Positions 15,549-24,501 of a stretch of DNA of 64,000 bases are shown piece after piece. A program made the translations under genes and the position numbers. The notes beneath the pieces are model-generated. The model was given only the letters and a program-made list of their open reading frames with translations, was not told where the DNA came from and did not search any database. Source of the DNA: Labrys okinawensis (GTDB lineage: Bacteria > Pseudomonadota > Alphaproteobacteria > Rhizobiales > Labraceae); the NCBI RefSeq assembly GCF_002982075.1, contig NZ_PUEJ01000002.1:558001-622000 (forward strand), written 5' to 3'. Position 1 is the stretch's first letter; every line of letters begins with the position of its first letter.

Positions 15549-17138
15549 TCAAGCCGTTGGCGGCAACTCCAGCCTGTGCGAGATGCCGATTGCATCAAGG
15601 AAGCTCTCGTCGTGGCTGACCACCAGCAGGGCGCCGTCATAGGCACGCAAGCCTGCTTCCACCGCCTCGATCGCATCGATGTCGAGATGGTTTGTCGGCT
15701 CGTCCAGGATCAGAAAGGACGGCGGCCTTTCTCCGCCCAGGACGCAGGCGAGGCCGGCCCGCAGCATCTGCCCGCCGCTGAGGCTGCCGGCCTTCTGGAG
15801 AGCCGCATCCGCGCGGAACATGAAACGGGCCAGGGCGGAACGGCAGGCGTTCTCGTCCGACTGCGGGTCGAGGCGCTTGAAATTGTCGCGGATCGTCTCG
15901 CAGGGGTCGAGCAGGCTTACTTCCTGGTCGAGCAGAGCGGCGCCGGGAAGAACCCACACACTGCCCGCCTGCGGCTGAAGCCTGCCGGTGATCAGGCCGA
16001 GCAATGTCGTCTTGCCGCTGCCGTTGCGGCCTGTGACGGCGACGCGCTGCGGTCCGGCGAGCGTGAAGGACAGGCCGTCCAGAACGGGCCGAAGCGGCTC
16101 GTAACCGAAACGCAGTGCATCGAGGCGCAGGACCACCTTGTCGGCGGGCAGGCCTGTGGGCGCGAGGCGCACCGACAAGGGCTGCAGGATCTCGAGCCGT
16201 TCGCGTGCCTTGGCGAGAGCCTCGCTCGCTTGTGACTGTTGCCGCTCGGCCAGGCGGGCGCCCGCGCCTCCGCTCTTTTCGCTGCGCTCCTTCTTGGCGT
16301 CGAGAAGCAGCAGGGGGGCATCACCCTTGGCCCGCGCCTTGCGCCCGGTACTGTCCTTGCGCGCCTTGCGCTCGGCTGCGATCTGCGCCTTACGCTCGGT
16401 TTCGTCGCGCCGCTTCTCGGCCTCGGTCAAGTCGCGGCGGGCGGCCGCCAGGTCCAGGGCCTTGCGCGCCCGGTATTGGCTCCAATTGCCGCCATAGACA
16501 CTGGCGCCGAGCGAGGTCAGCTCGACGATGGCGTCCATGGCCTCGAGCAACTCGCGGTCGTGGCTGACCACCACTGCCCCGCCGCGCCAGCCGGCGAGGA
16601 GTTCGATGACGGCCCGCCGTCCCTCGCGGTCGAGATTGTTGGTGGGTTCGTCCAGCAGCAGGAAGTCTGGCTCGGCGAAGACCAGCGCCGCCAGGCCGGC
16701 CCGGGTGCGTTGCCCGCCCGACAATGTCGTCAGCGCCGTGCCGGGCTCGATCGGCAGGCCGACCCGGGCCAAGGCCGCGGCGAGCCGGGTTTCCAGTGTC
16801 CAGTCGGCCGCGGAGAGCTCTTCGGTGCTGGCGTGGCCGGCTTCCGCCCGGGCAAGCAGGGCCAGCGCATCCGTCACGCCGAAGAGATCGGCGACGGTCT
16901 CGTCCGGCCCGACCTGCACGGCCTGACGCAGGCGCCCCAGGCTGCCATGAACGATGACCCGGCCGGACCGGGGCTGCAGGTCCCCTGATATCAGCTTGAG
17001 CAAGGTCGTCTTGCCGACGCCATTGCGGCCGACAAGGCCGGACCGTTCAGGGCCGAAGCTCAGGTCGAGCCCGGAGAACAGCGCATGGCCGTCAGGCGTG
17101 GACCAGGAGAGATGGGAGAGCGTGATCGAAGCAGGCAT
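15549..17138 (-). CDS. ABC-F family ATPase (Uup/EttA-like)
   Basis: A soluble protein of about 529 residues with two ABC ATPase domains and no membrane segment. Domain 1 has GRNGVGKTT, LSGGQRTR and DEPTNNLD; domain 2 has GRNGSGKTT, LSGGQMLR and DEPTNHLD. Between them is a long, highly charged linker rich in Lys, Arg and Glu. ABC-F proteins bind the ribosomal E site and relieve stalling or give antibiotic protection. This one lacks features that would point to a resistance subclass. The start at 17138 is chosen because a TTG-initiated extension of eight residues has no better site. It follows a LysR gene on the same strand by about 95 bases. Confidence 0.88.
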   Translation of the reverse strand: MPASITLSHLSWSTPDGHALFSGLDLSFGPERSGLVGRNGVGKTTLLKLISGDLQPRSGRVIVHGSLGRLRQAVQVGPDETVADLFGVTDALALLARAEAGHASTEELSAADWTLETRLAAALARVGLPIEPGTALTTLSGGQRTRAGLAALVFAEPDFLLLDEPTNNLDREGRRAVIELLAGWRGGAVVVSHDRELLEAMDAIVELTSLGASVYGGNWSQYRARKALDLAAARRDLTEAEKRRDETERKAQIAAERKARKDSTGRKARAKGDAPLLLLDAKKERSEKSGGAGARLAERQQSQASEALAKARERLEILQPLSVRLAPTGLPADKVVLRLDALRFGYEPLRPVLDGLSFTLAGPQRVAVTGRNGSGKTTLLGLITGRLQPQAGSVWVLPGAALLDQEVSLLDPCETIRDNFKRLDPQSDENACRSALARFMFRADAALQKAGSLSGGQMLRAGLACVLGGERPPSFLILDEPTNHLDIDAIEAVEAGLRAYDGALLVVSHDESFLDAIGISHRLELPPTA

Positions 17139-17232
17139 GAGGATGGATGATCCCTGACACAAGGCAATGCGGCGTTGCGGTCAGGTTCAGATCCATTGCT
17201 TCTCACTCACTGGGGTGGTCGACATCTCCTAT

Positions 17233-18156
17233 CTAGGAGAGTGGGCGAGCTCGCGCAAGGTCCCCGAAGATCGGGTTCGCCCGCAGGCGCTCCACGGCGA
17301 AATCGACGAAGGAGCGCACCTTGGCGGAGGGAGCCCGGCCGCCGGCATGCACGATATGGATCGGCATCGGCTCTTCCTCGAACTCGGTCAGCACCGCCCG
17401 AAGCGTGCCTTCCCGCAGGGCGGAGTCGACCTGATAGGCGAAGACGCGCACCAGTCCCCAGCCTGAGATGGCAGCCGAGATCCCCGATTCGTTGAGATTG
17501 CACATCAGCCGCGGCTGGATGCCGACATGGATCTTCTGGTCGCGGCCGAAGCGCCATTCCAGCCGCGGCCAGGCGCCGATCCTGGCGATGACGCTGTGGC
17601 CGGCCAGATCGGCCGGGCTGCGCGGCTCGCCATGCTCGGCGAGATAGGCGGGCGAGGCGCAGATCACCCGCCGCATGCTGCCGACCCGGATCGCCGTCAG
17701 CTCCGAATCCGGCAGATGGCTGATGCGGATCGCGACATCCATGCCTTCTTCCACCAGATTGGTGATGCGGTCGAGGAACAGCGTCTGCGCGCTCACCATT
17801 GGATGCTCGCCGAGATAGTCCATGACCACGGGCAGGATATGGAGCTGGCCGAACATCACGGGCGCGGTGACGATCAGCGTGCCGGTCGGCGTGGTGTAGG
17901 AACCGGCTGCGGCGGCCTCGGCGTCGGCAAGATCGGCCAGGATGCGCTGGCAGTCATGCAGGTAGCGCTCCCCGGTTTCGGTGAGCTTGAGTGAGCGGGT
18001 GGTGCGCACCAGAAGCCGCGCCCCGATGGCATCTTCGAGAAAGGCGACGGCGCGGGTGACCGCAGGCGGGCTCATGAACAGACGGCGGGCGGCCTCGGCG
18101 AAACCGCCGCTCTCGGCCACCTTCACGAAGACCCGCATGGCCTGCCAGCGATCCAT
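17233..18156 (-). CDS. LysR-family transcriptional regulator
   Basis: A 307-residue LysR regulator. The N-terminal winged helix-turn-helix (MRVFVKVAESGGFAEAARRL, SPPAVTRAVAFLE) is followed by a LysR substrate-binding domain. It is divergent from the GST/PNPOx pair and the most likely target is that pair. TTCC and GGAA spaced by 7 bases at 18186-18200 lie between the genes and resemble a LysR recognition palindrome. The start at 18156 is preferred over an upstream ATG because it gives the usual N-terminus. This branch often regulates glutathione or flavin-linked stress genes, which fits, but the inducer is unknown. Confidence 0.87.
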   Translation of the reverse strand: MDRWQAMRVFVKVAESGGFAEAARRLFMSPPAVTRAVAFLEDAIGARLLVRTTRSLKLTETGERYLHDCQRILADLADAEAAAAGSYTTPTGTLIVTAPVMFGQLHILPVVMDYLGEHPMVSAQTLFLDRITNLVEEGMDVAIRISHLPDSELTAIRVGSMRRVICASPAYLAEHGEPRSPADLAGHSVIARIGAWPRLEWRFGRDQKIHVGIQPRLMCNLNESGISAAISGWGLVRVFAYQVDSALREGTLRAVLTEFEEEPMPIHIVHAGGRAPSAKVRSFVDFAVERLRANPIFGDLARARPLS

Positions 18157-18290
18157 GATGCCCCAGGTTTCGTGAGTTCCAATTATTCCGTTATCTGGAA
18201 CGATGTCTTCCAATCAATCAATATTCTCTATTCCCACTGAAATGATCAAGATCCTCCCCATCGCGCCGGTGTCCGGCAAGGAGGTCGTCC

Positions 18291-18902
18291 ATGAAGCTCT
18301 ATCATTATCCCCTGTCGGGCCATTCCCATCGGGCTCACCTGTTTCTGTCGCTGGTGGGCGTGCCGCATGAACTGGTCGATGTCGACCTGAAGGCCGGCGA
18401 GCACAAGACGCCGGATTTCCTCAAGCTCAACACGCTGGGCCAGGTGCCGGTTCTCGACGATGGCGGCGTGATCGTGCCCGATTCGCTTGCCATCATCGTC
18501 TATGTCGCCCGCAAGCTCGGCCTGGAGGACTGGCTGCCGACCGAACCAGCTGCGGGGGCCGCGGTGCAGCGCTGGTTTTCGGTGGCGGCGGGCCAGCTCC
18601 GCATGGGCCCCGCCGCTGCCCGGCTGATCACGGTTTTCGGCGCCAAATACGATGTCGAGCAGACCTTGGCGGCCGCGCACGCCATCCTGAAGCTGATCGA
18701 TCAGGAACTGGTCGGACACGACTGGATCGTTCTCGATCGCCCGACAGCTGCCGATGTGGCGCTCTACAGCTACATTGCTTCGGCGCCGGAAGGGAATGTC
18801 GATCTGACGCCTTATGCGGAGATCGGGGCATGGCTGCGGCGGGTCGAGGCCCTGCCAGGCTTTGTGCCGTTCCAGAAGACCGCAATCGGGCTGGCAGCCT
18901 GA
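18291..18902 (+). CDS. Glutathione S-transferase family protein
   Basis: A 203-residue cytosolic glutathione S-transferase. The thioredoxin-like N-terminal domain runs from [19 protein letters not shown], with Ser9 or His11 near the catalytic position, through [12 protein letters not shown] (cis-Pro loop) and [14 protein letters not shown] (glutathione-binding Ser). A helical C-terminal domain follows (about residues 85-203). GCAAGGAGG precedes the ATG. It is transcribed toward a PNPOx-like flavoprotein gene that starts 124 bases later, and both are divergent from a LysR regulator. GST and PNPOx pairs recur in proteobacteria, and a joint detoxification role is likely. Confidence 0.88.
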   Translation: MKLYHYPLSGHSHRAHLFLSLVGVPHELVDVDLKAGEHKTPDFLKLNTLGQVPVLDDGGVIVPDSLAIIVYVARKLGLEDWLPTEPAAGAAVQRWFSVAAGQLRMGPAAARLITVFGAKYDVEQTLAAAHAILKLIDQELVGHDWIVLDRPTAADVALYSYIASAPEGNVDLTPYAEIGAWLRRVEALPGFVPFQKTAIGLAA

Positions 18903-19025
18903 GGCTTTCGTGGGCCCGCGAGCATCCCGCTGGCCCTTCTTCCCTCCGAGCATGGCGTCCGGGAGCCGGCGGTGCCGGCGCATCTCGCTCGACCACGTTC
19001 CATTGTTTCGGGAAAGGCAAATGTC

Positions 19026-20033
19026 ATGGACGGCAAAGTGCCGGTTGCCACGGATTCGCCGTGGCATGAGGGCGAACTCGCCCTGCAGCGCCGGGCGGGA
19101 GCCGCCGAGCGCATGGATGTGGTCGGGCGGCGGGTGCTGCGCGACCATCTGATCGAGCAGCACCGCGACTTCTATCCGCTGCTTCCCTTCATCGTCGTCG
19201 GTGCAGCCGATCATGCCGGCGAGATGTGGGCGACGATCCTGGCCGGCCGGCCAGGATTCCTCCATTCTCCCGAGCCCCGCACGCTGCATGTCGCGGCTGG
19301 GGCGGATCCCGCCGACCCCTTGGCCTCCGGCCTGGAGGACGGCGCCGCGATCGGCCTGCTCGGCATCGAACTGCATACGAGGCGGCGCAACCGGCTCAAT
19401 GGCACGGTACGGCGCACGGGGCCCGATGCCTTCGATGTCGAGGTTGGCGAGAGCTTCGGCAATTGCCCGCGCTATATCCGCCTGCGCGACTTCGGCTTCG
19501 CACGCGATCCGGCCGCAGCTTCCACGCTGCCGGTCCGGCGCTTCGATCGCATCGAAGGTCCCGCGGCGGCGCTGATCGCCGGCGCCGAGACGCTGTTCAT
19601 CGCTTCTTCGGTGACACGTGCGGACGGCCGCCGCCAGGTCGACGTCTCTCATCGCGGCGGCAGGCCGGGCTTCGTGGCGCTGCAGGACGATGGCAGCCTG
19701 CTGATGCCAGATTTTGCCGGCAATCTCTTCTTCAACACGCTGGGCAATATCCTGGCCGATCCGCGCTGCGGCTTCACCTTCGTCGATTTCGAGACGGGAG
19801 ACCTGCTCCAGCTCTCGGGGGACGGCGAGGTGATCCTGGAGGGGCCGGAGATCGCCGCCTTCGAGGGCGCCGAGCAATTGCTGCGGTTTCGGCCGAAGCA
19901 GATTCTATTGAGGCCGGGCGCCCTGCCGCTGCGCTGGCACTCGCCCGCGGACGGTGCCTCGCCCCATTCCCTGGCGACGGGGAATTGGGAGGAGGCGCGT
20001 GCCTTGCTGGAAACGGGCTTCAGGCAACCTTGA
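19026..20033 (+). CDS. Pyridoxamine 5'-phosphate oxidase-like flavin-binding protein
   Basis: A 335-residue protein of the FMN-binding split-barrel superfamily. The C-terminal half contains DVSHRGGRPGFVAL and FFNTLGNILADPRCGFTFVDFETGDLLQLSG, which match PNPOx-like proteins of the general stress/flavin-nucleotide-binding class. The first half (HEGELALQRRAGAAERM, LPFIVVGAADHAGEMWATIL) is the family's usual lead-in. Not the pyridoxal-pathway PdxH, which is much shorter. AAAGG precedes the ATG at 19026. The gene follows the GST gene in the same direction and overlaps the convergent YeiH-like gene by 14 bases at its 3' end. Exact role unknown. Confidence 0.82.
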   Translation: MDGKVPVATDSPWHEGELALQRRAGAAERMDVVGRRVLRDHLIEQHRDFYPLLPFIVVGAADHAGEMWATILAGRPGFLHSPEPRTLHVAAGADPADPLASGLEDGAAIGLLGIELHTRRRNRLNGTVRRTGPDAFDVEVGESFGNCPRYIRLRDFGFARDPAAASTLPVRRFDRIEGPAAALIAGAETLFIASSVTRADGRRQVDVSHRGGRPGFVALQDDGSLLMPDFAGNLFFNTLGNILADPRCGFTFVDFETGDLLQLSGDGEVILEGPEIAAFEGAEQLLRFRPKQILLRPGALPLRWHSPADGASPHSLATGNWEEARALLETGFRQP

Positions 20034-21087
20034 GCAGGACGATCAGCGCGTAGCTGACCACGCCGAGGGCGAGCAAAGACAGAATCACCGTCGAGGTCAC
20101 CCGCGGCCCGGCCTTGGCGACGGCCCGGATGTCGACGGTGAGGCCGAGCGCGGCCATCGAGATGATCGTGAGCGTATTGGCTGCCGAGGCGATCGGCTGG
20201 AGCGAGGCCTGGGGCAGGAGGCCGAAGGAGCGCAGCGCCATCATCACCAGGAAGCCGATGATGAACCAGGGCACGATCTGGCTGAGGCGGGGACGTGCCT
20301 GGGCGGGGGCGCCTGCCGCCGAGGCATCCGCCTTACGCCGGATATCGCTGAGCAGGGCCAGGACCACGATGACCGGGCCGAGCATCAGCACGCGGGCGAG
20401 CTTAACGAGGGTGCCGATCTGCACGCTCAGGGCGGCGACGGGCGCGGTGGCGGCCAGAACCTGCGGCACGGCATAGACGGTCAGCCCGGCGAAGACGCCA
20501 TATTGCCCCGCCGTGAGGCCGAGCGCGGGTACCAGCAGCGGCAGGCCGATCACCGCGACCACGCCGAGCACGGCGGTGAAGGCGATCGAGGCGGCGACGT
20601 CCTTGCCATTGGCGCCGATCACCGGCGCCGTGGCGGCGATGGCCGAGTTGCCGCAGATCGAATTGCCGCAGGCGACCAGCAGGGCCATGTTGTGCGGCAG
20701 GCCGAAGGCCCGGCCGATGCCGAAGCTCAGCATGATCGACACCATCACCACGCCGGCGATGCCCGCCATCAGGCCGAACCCGGCATCGGCGATGGCGGCA
20801 GCGCTGACGGAGGCGCCGAGCAGGACGACCGCCACCTCGAGCAGGGTCTTGGCGCCGAAGGTGATACCGCGGTCGAAGCGGGGTGCCGGCTGGGCAAAGG
20901 TGCGGATCAGGGCGCCGATCAGGATGGCGAGAACGAGGGCCTCCAGCCAGGCCTTGCCGAACAAGCTGGTCTCGATGAGCTCGGCTGCCATGGCGAGGGC
21001 GGTGACGATGATGCACAGGCCCGCGCCGGGAAGAATCCCGCGAATTCCCGTCCTATCGCCCAACCAGCTGCTGACCTTGCTGCTCAT
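20020..21087 (-). CDS. YeiH/UPF0324 family putative sulfate exporter
   Basis: A 355-residue integral membrane protein with about ten predicted helices. Diagnostic segments are GAKTLLEVAVVLLGASVSAAAI, ACGNSICGNSAIAATAPVIGA (the conserved CGNS core) and AVPQVLAATAPV, with a C-terminal half ending LGLTVDIRAVAKAGPR. These define the YeiH (UPF0324) group, annotated as putative sulfate exporters. It is divergent from a LysR gene whose E. coli-type counterpart (YeiE) sits beside yeiH, so that regulator probably controls it. The 3' end overlaps the PNPOx gene by 14 bases, which could link their expression through antisense transcription. Confidence 0.88.
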   Translation of the reverse strand: MSSKVSSWLGDRTGIRGILPGAGLCIIVTALAMAAELIETSLFGKAWLEALVLAILIGALIRTFAQPAPRFDRGITFGAKTLLEVAVVLLGASVSAAAIADAGFGLMAGIAGVVMVSIMLSFGIGRAFGLPHNMALLVACGNSICGNSAIAATAPVIGANGKDVAASIAFTAVLGVVAVIGLPLLVPALGLTAGQYGVFAGLTVYAVPQVLAATAPVAALSVQIGTLVKLARVLMLGPVIVVLALLSDIRRKADASAAGAPAQARPRLSQIVPWFIIGFLVMMALRSFGLLPQASLQPIASAANTLTIISMAALGLTVDIRAVAKAGPRVTSTVILSLLALGVVSYALIVLLKVA

Positions 21088-21187
21088 GATCCACCTGCAA
21101 TTTACAGGTTTCTTCTGCCTTATTGGCCCTGTTCAATCCATTTCAAAATAGTGTAGAAATCATTGGATCTAATCGAATGATTTTGCC

Positions 21188-22075
21188 ATGACTTTGGAGC
21201 AGCTCAGAATTTTCGTGGCGGTGGCCGAGCGGGAACACCTGACGCAGGCCGCGGCCACGCTTCATTTGACGCCGTCGGCCGTCAGCTCGGCCATCCGCGT
21301 GCTGGAGGATCGCTATGGCGCGGCTTTGTTCCATCGTGTCGGCCGCCGCATCGAGATGACGCCGGGCGGGCGGGAATTCCTGCCCACGGCGCGGGCGACG
21401 CTCGCTTCGGCCAAAGCGGCGGAACTGGCTCTGTCCGAACTCGGCAGCGGGGCGCGGGGCTCCCTTGTGGTCCATGCCAGCCAGACCATTGCGAGCTATT
21501 GGGTGGCGCCCTTCCTGGCGCGCTATCACGACGTCCATCCGCATGTCGATCTCAGGCTGGAGATCGGCAACACCCAGAGCGTCACCCAGGCCGTGCTGGA
21601 GGGAGAGGCCGAGATCGGCTTCATCGAGGGCGCCGTCGACGAGCCGGCCCTGTCGGTGCAGACGGTGGCGCATGACCGGCTGATCGTGGTGGTGGCGCCG
21701 GGCCATCCCTGGGCCGACGGGCGCACGGTGCGGCCCTATGACATCGCCACCGCGCGCTGGATCATGCGCGAGGAAGGGTCCGGCACACGTTCGGTCTTCG
21801 AGGAGGCGTTGCGGGGGCGGGACGTCGATCCCAGCGCCCTCGAAATCGCTCTGGTGCTGCCGTCCAACGAGGCGGTGCGTTCGGCCGTGCGCTCGGGGCC
21901 CTTCGCGACCGTAATGTCGGAACTGGTGGCGGCGCCCGATTTGCAGGCGGGCCGGCTGGTGCGAATCGCCTTCGACATGCCGCCCCGCGCCTTCCGCATG
22001 CTGCGCCACCGCGAGCGCTACCGCACCAAGGCCTCGCAGATGCTGGAGATGGTGATCACCCAGACTGGCGGGTGA
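21188..22075 (+). CDS. LysR-family regulator, YeiE-like
   Basis: A 295-residue LysR regulator. The helix-turn-helix is in TLEQLRIFVAVAEREHLTQAAATLHLTPSAVSSAIRVLE, where LTPSAVSS is the recognition helix region. The effector domain begins near residue 90 (ARGSLVVHASQTIASYW) and continues with TQAVLEGEAEIGFIEG. The CysB/YeiE-like branch responds to sulfur or aromatic effectors. It diverges from the YeiH-like exporter with 100 bases between the starts, the standard LysR arrangement, so control of that exporter is likely. The next gene (DMT transporter) ends 10 bases after it on the opposite strand. Confidence 0.88.
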   Translation: MTLEQLRIFVAVAEREHLTQAAATLHLTPSAVSSAIRVLEDRYGAALFHRVGRRIEMTPGGREFLPTARATLASAKAAELALSELGSGARGSLVVHASQTIASYWVAPFLARYHDVHPHVDLRLEIGNTQSVTQAVLEGEAEIGFIEGAVDEPALSVQTVAHDRLIVVVAPGHPWADGRTVRPYDIATARWIMREEGSGTRSVFEEALRGRDVDPSALEIALVLPSNEAVRSAVRSGPFATVMSELVAAPDLQAGRLVRIAFDMPPRAFRMLRHRERYRTKASQMLEMVITQTGG

Positions 22076-22084
22076 GGCCGTCTC

Positions 22085-23008
22085 TCAGCCGCCGCTGGTC
22101 GCGGGGAGCCGGGTCAGCCAATAGCCGCCGGCCAGGATCATGAGGCAGCCGAGCCCGGCCTTGAGATCGGGAACCTCGCCGAAGGCGAGGAGGCCGAGCA
22201 GGGCGGCGAACACGATCCAGCTGTAGCCGATCGGCCCGGCCACCGCGATGTCGGCGAGGCGGTAGCCCCTGATGTTGCAATATTGGGCGAGGATCGCCAC
22301 GGGGCCGAGCATCAGGCAGGCCAGGATCGGGCCCGGGCCGACGCTCTTCCAGCTCAGCCAGGCCGGCACCAGCATCAGGAGGAAGCTGAACAGGTTGACA
22401 TGGGCCAGCATGGAAAGTGGCGTGTCGCCCCTGGTCAGCCGTTTCACATAGATGATCTCGAAGGCCATCAGCACGGCGCCGAGCAGGGCCATCGCGGCGG
22501 GAATGGTGACGTCGCCGAAGGGCGTGGCGGCCGAATGCTGGCCGATCACCACCGCGAGCGCCCCGAGGCCGCAGGTGAGGCCGGCGAGCCAATGGCGCCA
22601 ACCGACGGCCTCGCCGAGCATGACCACGGCAAGGGCCACCACGAAGATGCCTTCGAGCAGCCCAACGGCGCTGGCGGCGGCAACCGGCATATGGGCGGCG
22701 GCGTAGATGGCCGACAGGCCGCCGAAACAGCCGAAGCAGGCGCGCAGGAAATGCTGGCCCGGCCGCGGGCTGCGCAGGGCATCGAGCGATTGCCCGCCGG
22801 CTTTCGTCACGACGAGGAGGGTGACGAAGCCGCTGGCATAGCGCAGCAGGAGGATCTGCGGAATCGCTAGCAGGGGGCCGGCAAAACGGCCCGAGGCGAA
22901 GATCAGGGTGAACAGGGCGGTGCCGACCAGGAGCCAGAGGGCGCCCCTGGCATTGGCGCCCATGCCGGGCGCCCCGGCCAGCGGCGTTGATTTTGCTGCA
23001 ATCGTCAT
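22085..23008 (-). CDS. DMT-superfamily (EamA) transporter
   Basis: A 307-residue inner-membrane protein with two EamA repeats of about five helices each. Repeat 1 spans GALWLLVGTALFTLIFASGR to GLGALAVVIG; repeat 2 spans PAAMALLGAVLMAFEIIYVKRL to GCLMILAGGYWL. QYCNIRGYRLADIAVAGPI is the conserved late-helix motif. Such carriers export metabolites, amino acids or drugs. The start at 23008 gives the expected short N-terminus; an ATG at 23032 is possible. It diverges from a GcvA-type LysR gene with 70 bases between starts, and that regulator probably controls it. Substrate unknown. Confidence 0.85.
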   Translation of the reverse strand: MTIAAKSTPLAGAPGMGANARGALWLLVGTALFTLIFASGRFAGPLLAIPQILLLRYASGFVTLLVVTKAGGQSLDALRSPRPGQHFLRACFGCFGGLSAIYAAAHMPVAAASAVGLLEGIFVVALAVVMLGEAVGWRHWLAGLTCGLGALAVVIGQHSAATPFGDVTIPAAMALLGAVLMAFEIIYVKRLTRGDTPLSMLAHVNLFSFLLMLVPAWLSWKSVGPGPILACLMLGPVAILAQYCNIRGYRLADIAVAGPIGYSWIVFAALLGLLAFGEVPDLKAGLGCLMILAGGYWLTRLPATSGG

Positions 23009-23077
23009 GCTTGATGAGGTCACAGATTTCATCCCTGCAAACAAACGCGTTCTTTGATTGCTGCATGAGGAAAATCG

Positions 23078-23962
23078 ATGCAGACGCCTCGTCGTCTTCC
23101 GTCCCTCAACGCCGTGCGCGTCTTCGAGGCAGCGGCTCGCCTCGGCAGCCTGAAGGCGGCGGGCGAGGAATTGGGCGTGACGGCCAGCGCCGTCAGCCAC
23201 CAGGTGCGCCATCTGGAGGAAGGGCTGGGCGTGCGCCTGTTCGCCCGTTCCAACAATGCCATCGAGCTCACGGCGGAGGGGGCGCGTTTCGCGGCGGCGA
23301 CCGCGCCTGCCCTCGACATCATCGCGGCGGCGGCCTCCGCGCTGCAGCGCGATGCCAACGAGGTCCTGGTGCGCGCCTCGGTATCGCTGGCCCTGCGCTG
23401 GCTGATTCCGCGCCTCGGCGGCTTTCGCCAGGCCCACCCTTCCATCCGTGTCCGCCTGGAAACACCGGTCTCGGCGATCGCCGACCATGACGATATCGAT
23501 CTCGTCATCGGCTATTCCCGGGCGGAAAATCCTGTCCAGGGAGGAGCGGTGCTGTTCGACGATGTCTGCGTCGTGGTGGCCGCCCCCGATGTGGCCGCCC
23601 GCTATCGCGATGCCGGCGCCACGGAACTGGCCGCTTCGGGAGCCCTGATCTCGGCGACGCAGGACGACTGGGACTGGCGCCGCTGGGCCGAGGTCAATGG
23701 CGTCGACTGGCGCGAGGTGCGCATGGCCAACCGCTTCGAGATCGATGATGCGGCCTGGGAAGCGGCGAGCGCGGGCCTCGGCATGACTTTGGCCTCCCCG
23801 CGCCTGATCGAGCGCGAGCTGCGCAACGGCCTGCTGGCAATCGTCGGCCCGCAGGACGGGCTGCTGCTCGGCAATTACTGGGTGCGTGCCCGCCCGCCCA
23901 TTCGACGGGGCGCCGAACTCTTCCTGGCCTGGCTGCTGGAGACCGCGGCCGAGGCCACCTGA
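23078..23962 (+). CDS. LysR-family regulator, GcvA-like
   Basis: A 294-residue LysR regulator of the GcvA/AmpR branch. The N-terminus (RRLPSLNAVRVFEAAARLGS, ELGVTASAVSHQVRHLEEGL) is highly characteristic of this branch. The C-terminal domain carries WLIPRLGGFRQAHPSIRVRL and DIDLVIGYSR. It faces the DMT transporter gene and probably activates or represses it. A cupin gene starts 106 bases downstream in the same direction and may be read through. The effector is not predictable from sequence. Confidence 0.88.
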   Translation: MQTPRRLPSLNAVRVFEAAARLGSLKAAGEELGVTASAVSHQVRHLEEGLGVRLFARSNNAIELTAEGARFAAATAPALDIIAAAASALQRDANEVLVRASVSLALRWLIPRLGGFRQAHPSIRVRLETPVSAIADHDDIDLVIGYSRAENPVQGGAVLFDDVCVVVAAPDVAARYRDAGATELAASGALISATQDDWDWRRWAEVNGVDWREVRMANRFEIDDAAWEAASAGLGMTLASPRLIERELRNGLLAIVGPQDGLLLGNYWVRARPPIRRGAELFLAWLLETAAEAT

Positions 23963-24068
23963 AAGTCTGCCCGGAACGCCCGCTCTTGCCGGGGAGGCGA
24001 TTGGGGCGCAAGCTGGATATGGCCGCCGTCAGGCTCCGCCTCGGAGCCGGCAGCCGGGGGACTGCGCC

Positions 24069-24494
24069 ATGCCGGAAATCATCAGCATCAAGGGCCTGGA
24101 ACTTCGCTTCCTGCACAGCAAGGCTGACACGCAGGGCAGCCTCGATATGTTCGAGATGACCGTTCAGCCGCATGCCCGCATGCCGGTCGCGCATTATCAT
24201 GAGAGCTGGGACGAAGCGGTCTACGGTCTCGAAGGCGAGATGACCTTCCGAATCGGAGATGGCGAGGTCCGGCTGAGGGTGGGAGAGAGCCTCTTCATCC
24301 CGCGCGGCATTGTCCATGCCTTCCGCAATGATGGGCAGGCGCCGGCGACTTGCCTCGTCGTGCTGACGCCCGGCGTGCTCGGCATCGACTATTTCCGCGA
24401 AGTGGCGGCATTGCTGGCTTCAGACGCCCCCGACCTCGCCGAGATGGGCGCGATCATGCGGCGATACGGGCTGGTGCCCGCTCCCCTGAACTGA
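24069..24494 (+). CDS. Cupin-domain protein
   Basis: A 141-residue single-domain cupin. The metal-binding motif 1 is PVAHYHESWDEAVYGLEGEM (His, His, Glu) and motif 2 is GIVHAFRND (His), separated by the usual 20-residue spacing with ESLFIPRG between them. This combination binds a divalent metal and could be an isomerase, dioxygenase or sugar-binding sensor. A GGGGGA site precedes the ATG at 24069. It is convergent with the next LysR gene (8 bases between stops). It may be co-transcribed with the GcvA-like regulator upstream. No substrate is implied. Confidence 0.82.
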   Translation: MPEIISIKGLELRFLHSKADTQGSLDMFEMTVQPHARMPVAHYHESWDEAVYGLEGEMTFRIGDGEVRLRVGESLFIPRGIVHAFRNDGQAPATCLVVLTPGVLGIDYFREVAALLASDAPDLAEMGAIMRRYGLVPAPLN

Positions 24495-24501
24495 AGCGCG
24501 C